Source: Flavobacterium terrigena (lineage in GTDB: Bacteria; Bacteroidota; Bacteroidia; Flavobacteriales; Flavobacteriaceae). From it: a stretch of 64,000 bases of DNA. Positions 60,426 through 64,000 of this stretch are shown here, one piece after another. The stretch is from positions 62,001 to 126,000 of the forward strand of contig NZ_FNYA01000005.1 of NCBI RefSeq assembly GCF_900108955.1, written 5' to 3'. Every line of letters begins with the position of its first letter. Positions within the stretch are counted from its first letter, which is position 1. The position numbers and the translations under genes are program-made. The notes below the pieces were generated by a model. The model had not been told where the DNA came from, ran no database searches, and saw nothing but the letters and a program-made list of their open reading frames with translations.

Positions 60426-61562
60426 ATGAACCACTATCATTATATTTTTACCGGAAACGGATTATCGGCTTTATTAACCCTTTTTGAAATGATAAAAACG
60501 GGCCGATTTTCTGATAAAAAGATATTGTTGATAGATTCCGATTCGAAAAACAAAAACGATAGAACCTGGTGCTTTTGGGATTCCGAAAAGTTGTTTGATG
60601 AAATTATTTTCAAAAAGTGGCAACACGCTTGGTTTAAAAACGAAAACTTCACCAATCAGTTAAATTTGAATCCGTATGAATATAAAATGATTCGCAGCAC
60701 CGATTTTTATAAACTGATTTTTGATGAAATTGCCAAACATCCGAACATTGAGATATTAAAAGAAGAAGTTGTAGATTTTTCAGAATTAGGGAATCATTGT
60801 GTGGTGAAAATCAAAACCAAATCATTTACGTGTAATAAGGTTTTCAATAGCATTTATAATCCAGAAATTGTAAAATCGCAAAGCAAATTTCCATTAGTTC
60901 AACAACATTTTATTGGTTGGTTTATCAAAAGTAAGGAAGCAGTTTTTACAGAAAATTGTCCGACTTTCATGGATTTTTCTGTCGAACAAAAAGGAAACAC
61001 GAGGTTTATGTATGTTTTACCAACTTCTCCAAATGAAGCTTTATTTGAATATACGTTGTTTTCGAAAGATTTGTTATCAAAACAAGAATACGAAACCGAG
61101 ATTGAAAACTACATTCAAAAATTAGGAATCACAGCATACGAAATCATAGAAAAAGAGCAAGGAAACATTCCAATGACTTGTTTTCCGTTTTGGAAAAACA
61201 ACAGTAAAAACATTACAAATATCGGTTCGGCTGGTGGTTGGAGTAAAGCCAGCACGGGTTATACTTTTAAAAATTCAGTAAAAAAATCGAAAGAATTAGT
61301 ACAATTTTTACGAACTGAAAGCGACTTTACCAAATTTCATAAAACCAATAAATTTTGGTTCTACGATTTGTTGCTAATTGATATTTTGTATCAAACCAAT
61401 CAACACGGAAGTGCTATTTTTTCGAGCATGTTTAAATCGGGAAAAGCGGCTTTGATTTTTAAATTTTTAGATGAAGAAACTTCTTTTTGGGAAGACTTGC
61501 AAGTGATCTGGATGTGTCCGAAAGGTTTTTTTATTAAAGCTTTTTTGAAGAGACTTTTTTAG
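60426..61562 (+). CDS. crtY: lycopene beta-cyclase (CrtY family)
   Basis: 378 residues from the ATG at 60426 (MNHYHYIFTGNGLSALLTL); an ATG at 60360 is in frame but adds an unrelated stretch. The FAD-binding GNGLSALL motif, the diagnostic NDRTWCFW segment (about 42-49) and later TGYTFKNS and GFFIKAFL match flavoprotein lycopene cyclases. It would convert lycopene to beta-carotene, the precursor of zeaxanthin-type yellow pigments of flavobacteria. No other carotenoid gene is in the window. Confidence 0.88.
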   Translation: MNHYHYIFTGNGLSALLTLFEMIKTGRFSDKKILLIDSDSKNKNDRTWCFWDSEKLFDEIIFKKWQHAWFKNENFTNQLNLNPYEYKMIRSTDFYKLIFDEIAKHPNIEILKEEVVDFSELGNHCVVKIKTKSFTCNKVFNSIYNPEIVKSQSKFPLVQQHFIGWFIKSKEAVFTENCPTFMDFSVEQKGNTRFMYVLPTSPNEALFEYTLFSKDLLSKQEYETEIENYIQKLGITAYEIIEKEQGNIPMTCFPFWKNNSKNITNIGSAGGWSKASTGYTFKNSVKKSKELVQFLRTESDFTKFHKTNKFWFYDLLLIDILYQTNQHGSAIFSSMFKSGKAALIFKFLDEETSFWEDLQVIWMCPKGFFIKAFLKRLF

Positions 61563-61568
61563 TTTTTA

Positions 61569-62396
61569 CTATTCTTCTTCAACAAACTTCTTATTCACCA
61601 GTTTTATATTAGTATAAAAATTATTCACATCGGTGAAAACAGCACCTTTTTCATCAAAACGTTTAAAGGTAAAATCGCGTAGTTTTTCTTCTATACTTAA
61701 CGATTTCAAAACCATTTTATTTTTCACTATTTCAAAACTCATGGCTACTTTTTCTCTTTGGTAAATCCAATTGGAAGTAAATTTATGGTTTTTACCAATA
61801 CTTGCTTCACTCGTATAAAAAAAAGGATAAGGTTCTTGCGTTTCGTAATTCAGTTGTAATAAATTATAATTTTTATCCACAATAAAACTTCCTTTATAAA
61901 AACCTTTCGATTCAAAAGTGACTAATAATTCATCGTTATCTAACCATTCTCTAGTAAAAACGTAACCATTTGGATGACTAAAAAAATCAAGGTCAGTCGT
62001 AGTTAAGTTTTTACGAATCGGAAAACCAGAAAGCCAGCCAATTGGCGATTCCTCTGCAGAATAGTTTTTGAAAATCTCTTTAAAATTAGTAAACCAATTG
62101 TCTTTATTTTCAATCACATTTTTTTTCGAAAACGTATTATTGAAATTGGTGATTTTTATAATTTGATCTTCTTTTCTATTGATAATTGTATCGGAATTTT
62201 TCAAGTTGACTTGACGCAAATCGAAAACAAAACTTGTAGTATCGGCTTTTTTAAGCAATTGCTTGTTTAATCTTTTTAAAATCGTAGCCACTTTTGGTTT
62301 GCTTTTCACATTTACAACCTCAATTTCTGCATCTTTGAGTTCTTGAGCAAAACTGAATGTGGTAAGACTAAAAAAAAGTAGAATATAATATCGCAT
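61569..62396 (-). CDS. exported hypothetical protein
   Basis: 275 residues. Signal peptide (MRYYILLFFSLTTFSFAQ). The mature part is a beta-rich domain with NYSAEESPIGWLSGFPIRKN, HPNGYVFTREWLDNDELLVTFESKGFYKG (split), NYNLLQLNYETQEPYPFFYTSE and KVAMSFEIVKNKMVLK. This resembles LolA-like or DUF-type periplasmic proteins of Bacteroidota. I cannot assign a family. Confidence 0.7.
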   Translation of the reverse strand: MRYYILLFFSLTTFSFAQELKDAEIEVVNVKSKPKVATILKRLNKQLLKKADTTSFVFDLRQVNLKNSDTIINRKEDQIIKITNFNNTFSKKNVIENKDNWFTNFKEIFKNYSAEESPIGWLSGFPIRKNLTTTDLDFFSHPNGYVFTREWLDNDELLVTFESKGFYKGSFIVDKNYNLLQLNYETQEPYPFFYTSEASIGKNHKFTSNWIYQREKVAMSFEIVKNKMVLKSLSIEEKLRDFTFKRFDEKGAVFTDVNNFYTNIKLVNKKFVEEE

Positions 62397-62536
62397 AACT
62401 TATATAATTGCGGCAAATATAAATAGGATTTGAAGAAATTTATAGAACGATAACAAATCTTTATGATAAGTTTATATGTCTAAACCTAAAAACTTTGTAA
62501 ATTTGTCCTTTATAAACGAATATTAAATACAAAAAT

Positions 62537-62947
62537 ATGTATCCAGAAGAAATGGTAAAACCAATGCGTGCAGAATTATCTGATGCTGGTTTTCAAGATT
62601 TATATTCAGCTGAAACAGTTGAACAAGCAATAAGCAAATCAGGAACAACGTTAGTAGTAGTAAATTCAGTTTGTGGTTGTGCAGCAAGAAATGCTCGTCC
62701 AGGCGCAAAAATGAGTTTAGAAAACGCAAAAAAACCAAGTAATTTAGTTACGGTTTTTGCTGGTGTAGACAAAGAAGCAGTTGACAAAGCAAGAGAACAC
62801 ATGTTTCCTTTTCCTCCATCTTCGCCATGTATGGCATTATTCAAAGATGGTGAGTTGGTTCATATGTTAGAACGTCACCATATTGAAGGTCGTCCAGCGG
62901 AACTTATTGCTGAAAACTTAAAAGACGCGTATAACGAATTTTGCTAA
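62537..62947 (+). CDS. bacilliredoxin (BrxA/BrxB family)
   Basis: 136 residues. Starts [22 protein letters not shown] and has the active site VNSVCGCAA (Cys46-Gly-Cys48), [27 protein letters not shown] ([10 protein letters not shown] core) and [13 protein letters not shown]. These are the hallmarks of the YphP/YqiW family. Bacilliredoxins remove bacillithiol from protein thiols, which suggests that the cell makes bacillithiol, known in several Bacteroidota. Divergent from the exported hypothetical gene, with its own terminator. Confidence 0.93.
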   Translation: MYPEEMVKPMRAELSDAGFQDLYSAETVEQAISKSGTTLVVVNSVCGCAARNARPGAKMSLENAKKPSNLVTVFAGVDKEAVDKAREHMFPFPPSSPCMALFKDGELVHMLERHHIEGRPAELIAENLKDAYNEFC

Positions 62948-62967
62948 CTACTATGCTAGCATATTAT

Positions 62968-62995
62968 AAAAACCGCCTGTTTGGTGGTTTTTTTT
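62968..62995 (+). terminator. rho-independent terminator after the bacilliredoxin gene
   Basis: AACCGCC/GGTGGTT stem with one G-T pair, 5-nt loop, then eight T. Confidence 0.85.
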
Positions 62996-63042
62996 ATTTA
63001 TAACTAGTATCTTTGGCAACGTAAAAAACAGAATAAAAAGGT

Positions 63043-63777
63043 ATGCAAAAAATTATTTCGTATCCATTATCGGTACTTTATGCGCTAGTTTTTTTAATGT
63101 GGTTACTTATTTTTCATCCCATTCAGTTGGTATGTTATCACGTATTTGGTTACAATGCACACAGATTATCGGTCGCTTACTTAAATTTTTTCCTTTTAAG
63201 AACGTCTCATATTTTAGGCACAACGTATAACATAATTGGAAGAGAAAAATTATTAGAAAACAAACCTTTAGTTTTGGTTTGCAATCATCAAAGTATGCAC
63301 GACATTATTCCAATTATTTGGTTTTTACGAAAAGTGCATCCGAAATTTATCAGTAAAAAAGAATTAGGAAAAGGCATACCAAGTGTATCATTAAATTTAA
63401 GAATTGGCGGCTCGGCTTTAATTGACAGAAAAGACGGAAAACAATCGCTAGCAGAAATAAAAAAAGTAGGAGAATTTATCAATACCAATAATTATTCGGT
63501 TGTTATTTTTCCTGAAGGAACCAGAAGTAAAACTGGCGAACCTAAAGAATTTGCAGTCAATGGATTAAAAATGTTGTACAAATTTGCGCCAGATGCGTAT
63601 TTTGTACCCATTAGCATCAATAATTCATGGAAAATGAATAAATTTGGTAAATTCCCGTTAGGATTAGGCACCAATATTTCATTAGAAATTCATGAACCAT
63701 TAAAAGTTTCTGATTATTCGTTTGATGAAATTTTCGAAAAAACAGAACAAGTTATAAAAAAACATATAAAAAAGTAA
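63043..63777 (+). CDS. plsC: 1-acyl-sn-glycerol-3-phosphate acyltransferase
   Basis: 244 residues. One N-terminal hydrophobic segment (about 8-30), then the PlsC domain: NHQSMHD (HX4D, His82 and Asp87), a glycerophosphate-binding FPEGTRSK (about 158-165) and PISINNSW. The enzyme makes phosphatidic acid from lysophosphatidic acid at the inner membrane. The acyl-ACP desaturase gene starts 5 bp downstream, so both lipid genes form an operon. Confidence 0.92.
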   Translation: MQKIISYPLSVLYALVFLMWLLIFHPIQLVCYHVFGYNAHRLSVAYLNFFLLRTSHILGTTYNIIGREKLLENKPLVLVCNHQSMHDIIPIIWFLRKVHPKFISKKELGKGIPSVSLNLRIGGSALIDRKDGKQSLAEIKKVGEFINTNNYSVVIFPEGTRSKTGEPKEFAVNGLKMLYKFAPDAYFVPISINNSWKMNKFGKFPLGLGTNISLEIHEPLKVSDYSFDEIFEKTEQVIKKHIKK

Positions 63778-63782
63778 GCCCC

Positions 63783-64000
63783 ATGTCATTACATAACATC
63801 AGACTTGAAGTCATGCAATTATTGGAAAGAAAAATTGATTCTTTTATGGATGAATTTTTAATTCCAGTAGAAAAGATTTGGCAACCAACCGATTTGTTAC
63901 CAGATTCTAACAATGAAAATTTCTTAGAAGAAGTTAAGGAATTAAGAGAAATCTCTAAAGATTTACCATACGATTTTTGGGTAACTTTAGTAGGTGATAC
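63783..64000 (+). CDS. acyl-[ACP] desaturase, N-terminal part (cut by window end)
   Basis: 72 complete codons from the ATG at 63783. The sequence LERKIDSFMDEFLIPVEKIW, then QPTDLLPDS, and ELREISKDLPYDFWVTLVGD matches the N-terminus of plant-type soluble stearoyl-ACP desaturases (fatty acid desaturase type 2), including the first iron-ligand region to come. It introduces a double bond into acyl-ACP, with ferredoxin as donor. The C-terminal part is outside the window. Confidence 0.9.
   Translation, partial: MSLHNIRLEVMQLLERKIDSFMDEFLIPVEKIWQPTDLLPDSNNENFLEEVKELREISKDLPYDFWVTLVGD

Overview
The window looks like chromosomal DNA of a Flavobacterium-type member of the Bacteroidota. It is strongly AT-rich, promoters match the Bacteroidota -7 box TAnnTTTG, and the gene content (TonB-dependent receptors, many lipoproteins, DUF2723, DUF5689, HmuY, a short NusA, rimP-nusA-infB) is typical of Flavobacteriaceae. 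No insertion sequence, integrase, prophage or CRISPR array was seen.

Layout. 1-5402 (minus): an operon for aerobic CoA-dependent anthranilate (2-aminobenzoate) catabolism. It holds a CoA ligase cut by the window edge, an alpha/beta hydrolase, a fused 2-aminobenzoyl-CoA monooxygenase/reductase, an SRPBCC protein and a flavin reductase. A 3-hydroxyanthranilate dioxygenase at 29146 covers another branch of tryptophan/kynurenine breakdown. 5800-13820: a surface protein, an L,D-transpeptidase-like lipoprotein, rimP-nusA-infB, a tandem Usp protein and tRNA-Gln. 13961-22829: a DUF2723 membrane protein, a polysaccharide deacetylase, a thioredoxin fold without its cysteines, a phosphoesterase and polA. 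22930-29033: a TonB receptor/DUF5689/secreted nuclease scavenging locus. 29146-32373: nbaC, corA-like and an antiquitin-type aldehyde dehydrogenase.

32471-40527 is the most unusual part. It has a toxin-like metalloprotease lipoprotein gene broken by an in-frame stop, two small lipoproteins that could be its immunity proteins, a tiny lipoprotein, a TPR sensor kinase, a NarL-type response regulator, four tandem small-RNA genes and a 23-residue hydrophobic peptide gene. A 17-bp dyad (TTACG-N7-CGTAA) lies exactly 21 bp upstream of a -7 box at eight promoters: the four sRNAs, the 23-residue peptide, the tiny lipoprotein in front of the kinase, the broken toxin-like gene and the distant surface-protein gene at 5800. 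I infer a two-component system that drives a bank of redundant sRNAs plus surface/secreted products, in arrangement similar to the Vibrio Qrr circuit.

41415-54672 is a metal and heme acquisition region: feoA-feoB with a cysteine-rich accessory peptide; mntR with an Nramp-Usp fusion and a divergent TonB receptor whose promoter lies inside a palindrome; and a DUF6607/TonB receptor/HmuY heme module with divergent promoters around an AT-rich dyad. Next comes a compact cobalamin riboswitch followed by a start-codon-sequestering hairpin, in front of a single PAS-domain protein (55021), which is an unexpected target. 55524-60207 carries a thioesterase, small stress-type membrane proteins, and a kinase/receiver/AraC set. 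60426-64000 holds a lycopene cyclase, a bacilliredoxin, PlsC and the start of an acyl-ACP desaturase.
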